Assembly: GCA_045577075.1 (NCBI GenBank)
Contig: JAZNHR010000015.1
Location: forward strand, 1 to 16,568
Length of the DNA stretch: 16,568 nt
Reading direction: 5' to 3'
Source: SIG447 sp045577075
GTDB lineage: Bacteria > Bacillota > Clostridia > UMGS1883 > UMGS1540
Part shown: piece after piece, positions 5,463-14,157 of the stretch
How the letters are laid out: each line of letters opens with the position of its first letter
Position numbering within the stretch: the stretch's first letter is position 1
Made by a program: the position numbers and the translations under genes
Notes under the pieces: model-generated
Told to the model about the DNA's origin: nothing
The model's database searches: none
Seen by the model: the letters and a program-made list of their open reading frames with translations, nothing else

Positions 5463-8402
5463 TTAGTACTTGAAGATAATGATTGCTTTTACCGTGCGGT
5501 TGTTGCCATGATACAGCAGAACCTGCGATGCAGAATCCGGATTTAAAGCAGAGCTCTCAAGCAGCTTTTTGTAAGTGTCAATATTTTCAAGGCTTGCACC
5601 CACAGCCACCTTGTCGGTATCCTTATTTGCTGTATAATCATACAAATAAACCGTGGCATTCTTAATGTCGTATACGTCCTGCACATCCGGCTGAATACCG
5701 CACGCATCGGCCTTTGTGGTGGGCGAAATGGCAATCTGGCCATCATCAAGCCCAATTACCGTGCCGAACACAAATCTGCCGAGGGAATACCTATCTTCAC
5801 GGCTGACGTCATCAAGCTTGAAAATACGCTGGCTCTTTGCCTGATTTGCTGCCGCCACAGGGTCAGTTTCTGCAATCGGTGCTGTGATTTCCGCACCGGT
5901 TTTGAGATTGTAAATTTCCGGTTTTACGGTACCGCGTTTCAGAAGCTGCTGTGTTTCGAGCACCTTGCCGTCAGCCGAAGCGTACCGGAAAATATCGCCC
6001 AAATAATACTTGCCGCTGAACATGGACGCCGAATCGGAAAGTAGGTTTGTGCCGTCGCTACCGCCGGGGAACGCATAACCGCTGACTTTGTCAATCGGCA
6101 TGTTGTCTTCCAGACCTGTAGAAACGGTTTTAGTAATGACAAAGGGCGAATTCTCCGTAATGGTTGCGGTGGCCGCATCTGCATCTATAAACGAGATAAT
6201 ATATTTTGCCATGTTTGTAGAGTTTAGATTGTATGCTTCAATCTGGTATTTTGTATCGGAGGCAAATGCGCTGGAATACGTCTTATTTGCATATTTCTCC
6301 AGCTTTGTAACGTCCTTCGGCACTTCCAGTACCTTTGTGGCGCTTGTAGCATTTACCACAAGCTGATTGTTCCCATCCACGAATCGACCGCTGTACTCAT
6401 GTTTTAACTTTTTGGCTGTATCACTATTGTCCGCATTCGGGAATGCAATGGATAAAACAAGATCCTCTTCGCCTGGCGTACTGCTTGGCATAATGGTATC
6501 AATCATGTTGATTTCCCCATCTGCATTTACAGAATACCGAATCAGCTGAGAATATTCGGTGCTGATAACACCCATCGCACTTTTCCCTGCATTTGCAATT
6601 GCTGCCGCTTCTTTAAGTGCCGTTATTGCCTTGCCGGCATTGTTGTATGCCACGCCATCCACACGGCCGTTTCGGGCAAGAAACAATGTTTGCTCCTTCG
6701 TTTTGCCCGTTATGCCATAAAAACGCACACGAGCCTTCCCATCCACGCCTTGTTCCTGGTCTGCATTTACAATATACGCAAGATATACCGACTCCCCTTC
6801 CGATGCAGCCTTAGCCCCTGCAACCTCGCCATTCGAATCGAGGTAAACCGTTACAATTTCGCCGGTGTTTAACGCAGGCTTTGCCCCTTCATATTGGCGG
6901 AAAGCATTGGAAATCGTGTACACCTTATCCCCGATTTTAACACTGCTTTCATCCTTTTCTATAATCTTGCCGCTTGCCGTGGCAGTACTTACAACGCCCT
7001 TCCAAACCTTCTGCCCGGAAGCCGTTTCTTTGGAACGCAACACGCTGATGACATTCCATTCGGCAAGAGAATCTACAACTGCTTTCGCTTCCCCTGTGCC
7101 GTCTGCCTTTGTCAGCGAAAAATGATAGTTTCTTTCCTCCAGCGGAATCAAAAGCTCGCCTTTGCCGTACTTACCATAAATTCGCGGCGGATTTTTTAAT
7201 TTTTCCGCGCTGTTTACAACAAACGTTTCGTATACTGTTACAAGAGCAACCTCTGCCATGCCGTCCCCGTCATGACAGATAAACACAATGCTTCCGGTAT
7301 TTAAAGCTTCGATTTCTGCCAGCGTAAATGTGCTGTCATATTTGCCGTTATAGATAACGCTTAGGTCGTCAAATAAAACTGTGGTCAGGGCATCGTCGGA
7401 AGAATAGAACGCAAATCGGTCTTCCCGGAGCGTTTGAATATGCATGCCGGGCTTGTATTCCCAACTTTCCGTATTGTCTACAGTAATTCTCGAAATTTCA
7501 TCTATCTCCCCGTCGTCTCCCTTTTGTGTATAGGCTTTGATTTTTCGGCCAAGTAACCGCATAGTATCCACGCCGTCAGGCACCTGATACATCTTTTCGC
7601 CGTCTTTCGTCTTGACAGTAATTTCCCTCTTGTCAAGACCTGTATTGCCGGTTGTAAGCCCGGTTTGGCTTATGCCGGTTACAACACCTGTAATTTGCGA
7701 TTTACCCAAAAACTTCTCAAGAGCCGTCTGGCCGTCACCTACAATTGTGTTGCCGCTAGCATCTATCATAGCGGGCACAACGTCCAGACAGTTATAGGTT
7801 AAAATGGCTACTGTGCCGCGAGAGGCATAATCCTCCACCGCATTGACGGCGGCATTTTTTAATATACCTTCTTCCGCTGCTACATTTATATACCCTGCAT
7901 ACCAGGCACTTCCTTCGCTTGTTCTGCTTTCGGCAACCCTGCCGTATCCAAGCATACAAACGAGCATTTTAACAATTTCCGTATATTTTACCGGGTGGTC
8001 TGCCATAAACGTGCCGTCCGGATAGCCGTTGACTATTTTTTGGTCCGCAGCAAGCTTAACATACTTTTTTGCCCAATGATTTACCCCATCCACATCAGCA
8101 AAACCCGAGGGCAACGTATCATAGGCAATCTCTGCCTGCCCCATAAACGTAATAATGATTTTGGCGATTTCGCCGCGGGTAATCGTATTGTCCGGGCGGA
8201 AGGTACCGTCCTCATATCCGTTTATAATGCCGAGCTTTCCAAGTTCTCCAACTGCTTTGCCGACGGTAGTATTTTCATCAATATCCGTCAATGCCCCCAC
8301 GGTCCCGTCAATTTCCTCCGCAAAGGCGGTGCCGAAGGGAATCAGCGTCAACATCAGAAGGATTGCCATCCATGCCGCCAGGCATCTTTTGTGCAGTTTC
8401 AT
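5463..8402 (-). CDS. S-layer homology (SLH) domain surface protein
   Basis: A secreted protein of 979 residues. The N-terminus is a classical signal peptide: KLHKR, a hydrophobic core, and a likely cut after FGTAFA at residue 28. Three SLH repeats follow at about 38-89, 101-153 and 160-206, including GIINGYEDGTFRPDNTITRGE and KIVNGYPDGTFMAD. SLH triplets anchor proteins non-covalently to secondary cell-wall polymer, so the mature protein should sit on the outer face of the wall. Residues about 210-979 are beta-rich by appearance, with repeated short IxxKDESSVKIGDKVY-like strands; I recognise no enzymatic motif, cell-binding motif or LPXTG. It could be a structural S-layer or surface protein. 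The ATG at 8402 follows GGGAGGAAA and fits the signal peptide; the reading frame stays open 53 codons further upstream but without a signal or binding site. It has its own promoter and terminator. Confidence 0.9.
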   Translation of the reverse strand: MKLHKRCLAAWMAILLMLTLIPFGTAFAEEIDGTVGALTDIDENTTVGKAVGELGKLGIINGYEDGTFRPDNTITRGEIAKIIITFMGQAEIAYDTLPSGFADVDGVNHWAKKYVKLAADQKIVNGYPDGTFMADHPVKYTEIVKMLVCMLGYGRVAESRTSEGSAWYAGYINVAAEEGILKNAAVNAVEDYASRGTVAILTYNCLDVVPAMIDASGNTIVGDGQTALEKFLGKSQITGVVTGISQTGLTTGNTGLDKREITVKTKDGEKMYQVPDGVDTMRLLGRKIKAYTQKGDDGEIDEISRITVDNTESWEYKPGMHIQTLREDRFAFYSSDDALTTVLFDDLSVIYNGKYDSTFTLAEIEALNTGSIVFICHDGDGMAEVALVTVYETFVVNSAEKLKNPPRIYGKYGKGELLIPLEERNYHFSLTKADGTGEAKAVVDSLAEWNVISVLRSKETASGQKVWKGVVSTATASGKIIEKDESSVKIGDKVYTISNAFRQYEGAKPALNTGEIVTVYLDSNGEVAGAKAASEGESVYLAYIVNADQEQGVDGKARVRFYGITGKTKEQTLFLARNGRVDGVAYNNAGKAITALKEAAAIANAGKSAMGVISTEYSQLIRYSVNADGEINMIDTIMPSSTPGEEDLVLSIAFPNADNSDTAKKLKHEYSGRFVDGNNQLVVNATSATKVLEVPKDVTKLEKYANKTYSSAFASDTKYQIEAYNLNSTNMAKYIISFIDADAATATITENSPFVITKTVSTGLEDNMPIDKVSGYAFPGGSDGTNLLSDSASMFSGKYYLGDIFRYASADGKVLETQQLLKRGTVKPEIYNLKTGAEITAPIAETDPVAAANQAKSQRIFKLDDVSREDRYSLGRFVFGTVIGLDDGQIAISPTTKADACGIQPDVQDVYDIKNATVYLYDYTANKDTDKVAVGASLENIDTYKKLLESSALNPDSASQVLLYHGNNRTVKAIIIFKY

Positions 8403-8437
8403 TGTTGTTTCCTCCCATTCTTTTAGGGTATATGTGT

Positions 8438-8467
8438 ATTCTACCATTAGTCTCCCTATAAAGTCAA
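8438..8467 (-). promoter_or_regulatory. Promoter of the SLH-protein gene
   Basis: TTGACT (8462-8467), an 18-base spacer and TAGAAT (8438-8443) on the minus strand, within the 91 bases between lgt and the SLH gene. The start would fall near 8431, about 29 bases before the ATG. No terminator was found between lgt and this promoter, so readthrough from the upstream operon may also contribute. Confidence 0.65.
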
Positions 8468-8493
8468 TAGAATTTTCTACGCCCGGTGGAAGA

Positions 8494-9291
8494 TTACAGC
8501 TGTTCTTCTTCTTTATCCCTGTGTATCTTTTTCCGTTTTGTAAATACACAAATGCCCACAATAATCAGCACCGCGGATAAAAGCTGGGACACGCGGAAAT
8601 TACCAAGCCACAAGCTGTCGGTACGGAGGCCTTCAATAAAGAGTCTGCCGATGCCGTACCCAATCATGTAAAGGCTGATAGCCCGTCCTTCAAAGCCATG
8701 TTTTTTCCTCGTGCACCAAATGAGTAAAAACAACACAAGATTCCAGAGGGATTCATACAAGAATGTAGGGTGCACGGCATGTCCGTTTATTAGCATACGC
8801 CAAGGCAGGTTTGTCGCCGTCCCATATGCCTCCGCATTGACAAAATTACCCCATCTGCCGATGCATTGCCCGATTAAAAAGCCGTATGCGCCAACGTCCA
8901 GAAACTTCCACGGGGAAAGCTTATACTTTTTGCAGTACAGCGCGCCAACCAGAAACGCCCCGATGACGCCGCCGTAAATGGCAAGACCGCCTTCCCATAT
9001 GTAAAACACCGACAAAAGATTATCCTTGTACGCAGAAAAGGAAAAGAGAACATAGTACAGTCTTGCACCGACAATGGCCGCCGGCAGACCCCACAGCACC
9101 ATATTATAAAGATGGTCCGGGTCTTCCCCCAGTCGTTTTGTTTCTTTGACAGCCGCATACATCCCCAGCAGTATCCCTGCCATAATAATCAGGGCATACC
9201 AGCGAATGCCGCCGCTGCCAAACGGCAGCGGGATGGCAATGGGATTCATTTTAAATTCTATACCAAAAAGCGGAAAGCCTACTGTATTCAT
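8494..9291 (-). CDS. lgt: Prolipoprotein diacylglyceryl transferase (Lgt)
   Basis: Lgt moves diacylglycerol from phosphatidylglycerol to the lipobox cysteine of prolipoproteins at the membrane, the first step of lipoprotein maturation. The 265-residue protein is polytopic, with about seven hydrophobic segments. The Lgt signature GRWGNFVNAEAYG is at 145-157, followed by HPTFLYES (174-181) and GRLFIEGLRTDSL (215-227) with the conserved Arg223. The GGLAIYGG segment (101-108) has Tyr where E. coli has the residue His103; Gram-positive homologues often show this form. The ATG follows AAAGGAGGA. It is the last gene of the operon starting at 14043, 13 bases after the M16 peptidase gene. The C-terminus is a basic/acidic tail (KRKKIHRDKEEEQ). 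Confidence 0.96.
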   Translation of the reverse strand: MNTVGFPLFGIEFKMNPIAIPLPFGSGGIRWYALIIMAGILLGMYAAVKETKRLGEDPDHLYNMVLWGLPAAIVGARLYYVLFSFSAYKDNLLSVFYIWEGGLAIYGGVIGAFLVGALYCKKYKLSPWKFLDVGAYGFLIGQCIGRWGNFVNAEAYGTATNLPWRMLINGHAVHPTFLYESLWNLVLFLLIWCTRKKHGFEGRAISLYMIGYGIGRLFIEGLRTDSLWLGNFRVSQLLSAVLIIVGICVFTKRKKIHRDKEEEQL

Positions 9292-9304
9292 TTTGATTCC
9301 TCCT

Positions 9305-10552
9305 TTACGGTTTCACAACGGAAAGCACGCTTTTTTCAGGACTCAGCCCGTTTTCCAAAACAGCGGTAACATCAGAAAGGGTAAGACCCCTAATTACATC
9401 CGGATACGTTAGAAAATCGCCGCCCCGAAACGCTAGGGGCACAAAATTATGGGCGATTTTTTCCACATCATCCATAATGCGAATCGCAGACCCAAATACG
9501 CTTCGTTTTACTCTCTCGAAATCCGCTTCTTGTATCCCCTCTTTTCGTACCTTTTCAATATGGGCAAAAATTTTGTCACGAACAGCCTCCGGATTTGGCG
9601 ATTCACAATCAATTTGGAAAAGCGCATAGCCCTTGCCTGCGGAGTAACCAAAAGAAAAACTGTCACGAATCAGGTTTTCTGCATAAAGTTCCTTATAAAG
9701 AGACGTGCTTTTGCTGCACAAAATTGTCCCCAGCACCTCATAAACTGCCTCCGCATATACTGCATCTTCCATGGGCAATTCCTTAAAGCCCAGAGAAAGC
9801 ATCGGTATAGAAACGGGGAATTTTGCTTCTATTTTATGGGTAGTAACAGAATGCGGCTCGTCCGGCAGGATACATTCCACCTCGGGGGAGCGTCTGTCTG
9901 CTGCCACTGCCTCTACCGTCTCCCGAACGCGGTCCACCTCTACATCGCCGCCCACAAATAAAATCATATTTTTGGGCGCATAAAAGGCATTATAGCACTG
10001 GTAAAGGAGTGTTTTATCAATCTTGGCGATGGTTTCTTGGGAGCCTGCAATATCAATGCGAATGGGGTGCTTTTCGTACATGCCGCGAAGGCAATTAAAA
10101 AAGCAATTCCAGGAGGGGTCGTCCCGGTACATATCAATTTCCTGCCCGATAATACCCTTTTCCTTCTCCACATTTTCATCAGTAAAATACGGGTTTTGGA
10201 CAAACCGAATCAGGACGCGAAGGGCTTCGTATACATTTGCCGTGGCAGAAAAAAGGTAACCCGTCATATCAAAAGACGTATAGGCATTGGCGGATGCGCC
10301 GAGAGAAGAAAACTGTTCGAACACATTACCCTGTTCTTCTTCAAACAGTTTATGCTCTAAAAAGTGGGCCACGCCGTCCGGCACGCGGATTTTTACACCG
10401 TCTGCCGTAAAATGATTTTGAATAGAACCAAAATCCGCCGCAAAAATAGCAAAGCTTTTTCCAAAGCCCTTTTTCGGAAGGACAAATACACGCAGCCCGC
10501 TTTCGTGGGTAAATTCGTGGAGTTCTTCGCCGATTGTCGGGTACATTCTCAT
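9305..10552 (-). CDS. ymfH: M16 (insulinase) family zinc peptidase, YmfH-like
   Basis: 415 residues. The inverted zinc motif HxxEH is present as HFLEH (His63, Glu66, His67), and a likely third ligand is Glu138 in GIIGQEIDMYRDD, so the site looks active. It pairs with the upstream gene, which lacks these residues, as in the two-subunit M16B peptidases. B. subtilis YmfF/YmfH are the nearest named relatives I can suggest; database families describe this pair (spelled YfmF/YfmH) as associated with EF-P 5-aminopentanol modification, a link I take from family naming and not from this sequence. The ATG follows GGAGGT with 8 bases between, and overlaps the preceding stop codon in an ATGA. This overlap suggests translational coupling and a matched dose of the two subunits. 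Confidence 0.85.
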   Translation of the reverse strand: MRMYPTIGEELHEFTHESGLRVFVLPKKGFGKSFAIFAADFGSIQNHFTADGVKIRVPDGVAHFLEHKLFEEEQGNVFEQFSSLGASANAYTSFDMTGYLFSATANVYEALRVLIRFVQNPYFTDENVEKEKGIIGQEIDMYRDDPSWNCFFNCLRGMYEKHPIRIDIAGSQETIAKIDKTLLYQCYNAFYAPKNMILFVGGDVEVDRVRETVEAVAADRRSPEVECILPDEPHSVTTHKIEAKFPVSIPMLSLGFKELPMEDAVYAEAVYEVLGTILCSKSTSLYKELYAENLIRDSFSFGYSAGKGYALFQIDCESPNPEAVRDKIFAHIEKVRKEGIQEADFERVKRSVFGSAIRIMDDVEKIAHNFVPLAFRGGDFLTYPDVIRGLTLSDVTAVLENGLSPEKSVLSVVKP

Positions 10553-11820
10553 TTTGTTTCACCTCCGACTCCATTTAGAAAATAAACGGTATCCATAGAA
10601 ATCCTTCGGGCAATCTCCGGAATTTGCTTTGGACGAACTGCCAGAATTTTTTCAATCACTGTATCCACGTCCACCAGCACCCCTGTGGGAAGCTGCCGCC
10701 GATAATACCCTAATAGCAGAGACGGCGAATCCTTATAGGAACGAAGCTGATTTACAAGCCCCTGCACCGTGCCGGAAAATTCCGCATCCGTAATATGCCC
10801 CGCCAGAATTTCCTCGTGCTGTGCGCGGATTGCCTCCAGTGCAACGCTGTATTTTGCAAATTCAATGCCGGACTGCACAAACATAAGCCCCTTCGCCTTT
10901 TCAAGACCCGAGGACGCATAATAGCAAAGGCTCATTTTTTCGCGCACGTTATTAAAAAGTTTCGAGGCCGTGCCACCGCCGAAAATCCCGTTGTAAACCA
11001 TGAGGGCGTAATAATCATCCGAGGCAGGGTCTACGTCCGTGCGGTAACCGATGACAAGCTTACCCTGCTGTACCGGCTCCCTGTCTTCTACATACTGAAC
11101 ACGTTCTGCTGTCCTACGTGTAGTTTTCGGATGAGACGCCCCACGCCCGCCAAGTGTTTCAGCAAAAGCTTCCGCACTTTGGATTGCCTGTTCGACTTTA
11201 AAGGCACCTGTGACGAAAATATCTATCTTTGCCCCCGCCAGCATTTCCCGATATAAGGCATAGACGCTCTCGGGCGTAAGTAAGGCAAGGTCTTCTTCCC
11301 GTCCGTCTGCCCGAATCCCGTACGGCTCATCCTTACACATTTCTTCGCAGCATCTTACCATTGCCAGGCGACGCTTATCGTTTACGATACTTTTAATATC
11401 CTCCCGAAGGGCTTCCCGTTCTCTTTGGAACACGTCTTTTAAAAAGGCACCGTTTTCTGTTTTCGGCTCTAGAATAATGGTTTTTAGAAGTGCCTGTACT
11501 TCCTCAAAAAGGGACTCGCCGGCATAACGGTCCGCAATGGAATCTCCCACAAAGGAGATCACCTGTACCTCGCCTATCTTTTCCGTCCCCGTGCGCACCC
11601 GGGCACCGTACATTTCCTCTGTTTTAAGACTGAGGGCAGACCTGTCTCCATAGCGGCTATTTCCTGCCGTTAAAAGCTTGGGAAGCAGTGCCAGCCCCGT
11701 CGCCGTTTCCTTTTGAAGCGGCATATTAAAATAAATGCCCTGCACACAGTTTTTAAACTTTTCATCCGGCAGCATATACAGCGTGATGCCTTCAGCTAGT
11801 GTTCTTGTTTGTATATCCAC
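10549..11820 (-). CDS. ymfF: M16-family peptidase-like protein without catalytic motif, YmfF-like
   Basis: 423 residues with the M16 fold: an N-terminal segment (GLALLPKLLTAGNSRYGD) aligning with the place where active members have HxxEH, and a C-terminal M16-type domain near residues 170-360 (for example YYALMVYNGIFGGGTASKLFNNVREK). No HxxEH or zinc ligands are visible, so it is probably the non-catalytic, substrate-binding partner of the downstream YmfH-like peptidase. The GTG start at 11820 is chosen for the GGAGGT site six bases upstream. The gene overlaps the end of the CCA-adding enzyme gene by 25 bases and the next gene by 4 bases. Confidence 0.83.
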   Translation of the reverse strand: MDIQTRTLAEGITLYMLPDEKFKNCVQGIYFNMPLQKETATGLALLPKLLTAGNSRYGDRSALSLKTEEMYGARVRTGTEKIGEVQVISFVGDSIADRYAGESLFEEVQALLKTIILEPKTENGAFLKDVFQREREALREDIKSIVNDKRRLAMVRCCEEMCKDEPYGIRADGREEDLALLTPESVYALYREMLAGAKIDIFVTGAFKVEQAIQSAEAFAETLGGRGASHPKTTRRTAERVQYVEDREPVQQGKLVIGYRTDVDPASDDYYALMVYNGIFGGGTASKLFNNVREKMSLCYYASSGLEKAKGLMFVQSGIEFAKYSVALEAIRAQHEEILAGHITDAEFSGTVQGLVNQLRSYKDSPSLLLGYYRRQLPTGVLVDVDTVIEKILAVRPKQIPEIARRISMDTVYFLNGVGGETK

Positions 11821-12929
11821 GTTGCTACCTCCAATAAAACTTCCTTTTTATTATTTACAGGGTTTAGAATTGCATACATAAAAAGCCTTTCGAGGGCTTC
11901 TCCGATTTCCCTGCCGCAAAAACCGATTGTCTGCATGTCATCCCCGGAAACAGCCAGCTCGTTTATTTGCATGGGTGCACCATTTTCACGGGCGCTCTCC
12001 CATTCTTTTTCTGCCTCAGCGTTGTCAATGAAGGAAAAGAACGCGTCGGGCGCAGTATAGCGAAGCCGTGCCACGTCCGCCACGATATGCTTTCCTTTTG
12101 TATACGCCGCCAGCTCTCCGCAAGACAAAATAAGAGCACGCGGTGCACGAAGGCTTCGCAGAATTCCGGCAGTGTCCTCGCCGCAAAGATGTACCCATTT
12201 CCCCGCAATCGCATTGCAGTTTGCCGTTCTTTGGCATGTCTCTTCCGTTAGCGGCTCCAGAGGCATAACTGCGCGAAAAATCGTTTCGGCTCGTTTTAAA
12301 TCCGCGGCGCCGGCGCATGCAAGCAGCTTAGAAAGCTCCGCAAAAATCCGTTCCCGGCTGACATAAGAAAGCGATGCAGCCAGCCGCCGTGCCGCTTCTT
12401 CCGTTTCCTTCTCTATGGAAAAGGAAAGCTGTGCGGAAAACCTGTGCAGCCGCAAAATTCTGAGGGCATCTTCGCGGAAACGCTGCGTAGGGTCTCCTAC
12501 GGTGCGAAGTATTTGATTATGTAAATCGTCTTTTCCGCCAAAGGGGTCACAAAATCCGCGTTTTGGGCTGAATGCCATGGCATTTACAGTAAAATCCCGC
12601 CTAGATAAGTCCCCTTCGATTTGTGAAACGAAGGTAACAGCATCGGGATGACGGCTGTCGGCATATGCACCGTCCCTTCGAAAGGTAGTCACTTCCACAT
12701 TCCCTTCAGGCAAAACCGCCGTGACGGTGCCGTGGGCAATCCCGGTATCCACCGTGTGGGAAAAGAGAGCCTTTATGGTTTCAGGAAGGGCGGCGGTGGT
12801 CACATCATAATCATGCGGACACACGCCTCGCAAAAGGTCACGCACGCAGCCGCCCACGGCGTACGCCGCATATCCTGCTTGTTCCAGCGTTTCGCATATA
12901 GCCTCAATGTGTTTCGGCAATGCAAGCAC
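11796..12929 (-). CDS. cca: CCA tRNA nucleotidyltransferase (class II nucleotidyltransferase)
   Basis: 377 residues. It repairs or adds the 3' CCA of tRNAs. The class II head domain shows GGCVRD (26-31), the metal-binding pair Asp40 and Asp42 in HDYDVTT, RRDG near 84-87, and DLSRRDFTVNAMA (107-119) with the downstream EDALRILRLHRFSAQLSF (153-170), which reads the tRNA and sets nucleotide specificity. No HD phosphohydrolase domain is present. Start choice: the GTG at 12929 has GGAAG six bases before it and gives the family-typical N-terminus (LPKHIEAICETLEQAGYAAYAVGG); an upstream in-frame ATG (12947) has no binding site. It overlaps the glycosyltransferase gene by 26 bases. A poly(A) polymerase of the same family cannot be formally excluded, but in a Firmicute CCA addition is the expected role. 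Confidence 0.92.
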   Translation of the reverse strand: MLALPKHIEAICETLEQAGYAAYAVGGCVRDLLRGVCPHDYDVTTAALPETIKALFSHTVDTGIAHGTVTAVLPEGNVEVTTFRRDGAYADSRHPDAVTFVSQIEGDLSRRDFTVNAMAFSPKRGFCDPFGGKDDLHNQILRTVGDPTQRFREDALRILRLHRFSAQLSFSIEKETEEAARRLAASLSYVSRERIFAELSKLLACAGAADLKRAETIFRAVMPLEPLTEETCQRTANCNAIAGKWVHLCGEDTAGILRSLRAPRALILSCGELAAYTKGKHIVADVARLRYTAPDAFFSFIDNAEAEKEWESARENGAPMQINELAVSGDDMQTIGFCGREIGEALERLFMYAILNPVNNKKEVLLEVATWIYKQEH

Positions 12930-14043
12930 TTTCTTCTTCCTTTCCATAGTGTTCTGCGATAAAATCAAATAAAAGCTTGGTTGGATTTCGGGGGCTTACC
13001 GCCCGAATCCCTTCTCGCAGATTTTCTCTTCTCCAGTCATTTTGTAAAAACTGAAATACAGCTTCCTCCACAGGATATGTATCACTCACCGCCATAGCGA
13101 GCCCGTTATTTACCAAAAATTCACGATTGCGGTCCTCATGCCCCGGAATGGGATTCATCAAAATGACCGGAATGGCTTTGACAAGACTCTCTGAAAGGGT
13201 AATGCCACCGGGTTTGGAAATCATAAAGTCGGATGCATCCATTAAAACGTCCACATTGTCAACAAAGCCGTAGACGCGAAGGTCGTGGGCGGTTTGCAGT
13301 CGTTCAATATCTCGTTTTGCCCGTTCATTTTTACCGCAAACACATAAAATCTGAAAATCCGTGTCGATTTTATCAATTTGTTTAATGCTTTTCGTCATGT
13401 TGCCGTAGCCCATACTGCCCATCATAACAAGAATGGTTGTTTTATTTTGGAGGCCGAGCGTTTCCCTCGCCTCTTCCCTTGTAAGGTGGGACGTAAACTT
13501 TTCCCGTACCGGAATCCCAAAGGGCAGTATCTTATAGTCGGGAATACCCTTGCGAAGGCACTGAAAATTTAAAAGCGGGGATGCCGTTACATAATAGTCA
13601 AGTTCCGTATTTTCCCAATACGGATGCATGGTAAAGTCCGTAACGATACCAAATGTGGGAATGGACGCAATTTCCTCGCCCATATACGTAAGATGCATGG
13701 CGGCAAAGAGGTGGGTCGTAATAATAACGTCAGGCGAAAATTCCCGAATAAAGCGTAAAAGTTTCTGCCCCACCATACCGTCGGCAAGGCGGCTTAAATG
13801 GAAACTATGTCTGCCATTTTCGCTTTTTTCCGCCATGCGGTAGCCGCGCCGGTACATACCGGTTGCGTACTGCGTTCCCACTAGATAGCCGAACTCTATG
13901 GAATCGCTCAAAATGCGGTTTGTGTCCTTATAGGCATCCAGCACCCGACACTCTGCACCTCGTTTTTCAAAGTATTCCGAAATAGCAAGGGCCGTTTGTG
14001 TATGCCCCTGTCCCGTGGAAATGGTTAAAATTAAAACTCTCAC
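12904..14043 (-). CDS. Glycosyltransferase of the MGDG synthase / processive diacylglycerol glucosyltransferase type (GT28)
   Basis: 379 residues, GT-B fold. The N-terminal MGDG-synthase-like domain begins with STGQGHTQTA (9-18), contains TTHLF (109-113) and FGIVTDF (131-137); the C-terminal UDP-sugar domain contains SKPGGITLSES (276-286) and NPIPGHEDRN (297-306). The family transfers sugar from UDP-Glc or UDP-Gal to diacylglycerol at the inner face of the membrane, making glycolipids and the anchor of lipoteichoic acid (UgtP in B. subtilis). Which sugar is used here cannot be told. A MurG-like role is less likely because of the N-terminal motif. The GTG at 14043 follows AGGTAGGAAG. It is the first gene of the operon that ends with lgt, so membrane-lipid sugar and lipoprotein lipidation share a transcript. 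Confidence 0.88.
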   Translation of the reverse strand: MRVLILTISTGQGHTQTALAISEYFEKRGAECRVLDAYKDTNRILSDSIEFGYLVGTQYATGMYRRGYRMAEKSENGRHSFHLSRLADGMVGQKLLRFIREFSPDVIITTHLFAAMHLTYMGEEIASIPTFGIVTDFTMHPYWENTELDYYVTASPLLNFQCLRKGIPDYKILPFGIPVREKFTSHLTREEARETLGLQNKTTILVMMGSMGYGNMTKSIKQIDKIDTDFQILCVCGKNERAKRDIERLQTAHDLRVYGFVDNVDVLMDASDFMISKPGGITLSESLVKAIPVILMNPIPGHEDRNREFLVNNGLAMAVSDTYPVEEAVFQFLQNDWRRENLREGIRAVSPRNPTKLLFDFIAEHYGKEEESACIAETH

Positions 14044-14099
14044 AATTCTTCCTACCTTTCATTTGTCACCAATCTTACGCGCCCTTCATAGTATGTATT

Positions 14100-14120
14100 G
14101 AAACAGCGGCTTGCTGTTTC
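14100..14120. repeat. Perfect inverted repeat between divergent genes (operator or 5' hairpin candidate)
   Basis: GAAACAGC (14100-14107), loop GGCTT, GCTGTTTC (14113-14120): an 8-bp perfect palindrome with a 5-base spacer, lying 37 bases before the first micropeptide gene and 57 bases before the glycosyltransferase gene. For the minus-strand gene it would fall around the transcription start; for the plus-strand gene it would form a hairpin or an operator upstream. It has no U-tract, so it is not a terminator. Confidence 0.65.
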
Positions 14121-14123
14121 GAA

Positions 14124-14132
14124 ATTATATCA
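14124..14132 (-). promoter_or_regulatory. Possible extended -10 promoter of the glycosyltransferase operon
   Basis: TGATATAAT (14132-14124 on the minus strand) is an extended -10 element; no matching -35 hexamer is seen 16-18 bases upstream. The same TGATATAAT string occurs at the rdgB promoter. Confidence 0.4.
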
Positions 14133-14157
14133 TACAATATTTAAGGAGGACTTACGC

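Noticed and set aside
8470..8485. Small palindrome TAGAAAATTCTA-like between lgt and the SLH gene as a terminator of lgt
   Set aside because: The stem is too short and A/T-rich and no T-tract follows, so it is not supported as a terminator.
8403..8561. N-terminal extension of the SLH protein by 53 codons
   Set aside because: It would bury the signal peptide, run through the promoter and the end of lgt, and lacks a start with a binding site.
14131..14138. CATACAAT, resembling the -10 of mother-cell sporulation sigma factors, upstream of the micropeptides
   Set aside because: The resulting start would cut into the ribosome binding site at 14143-14150, and no fitting -35 element exists, so sporulation control cannot be claimed.
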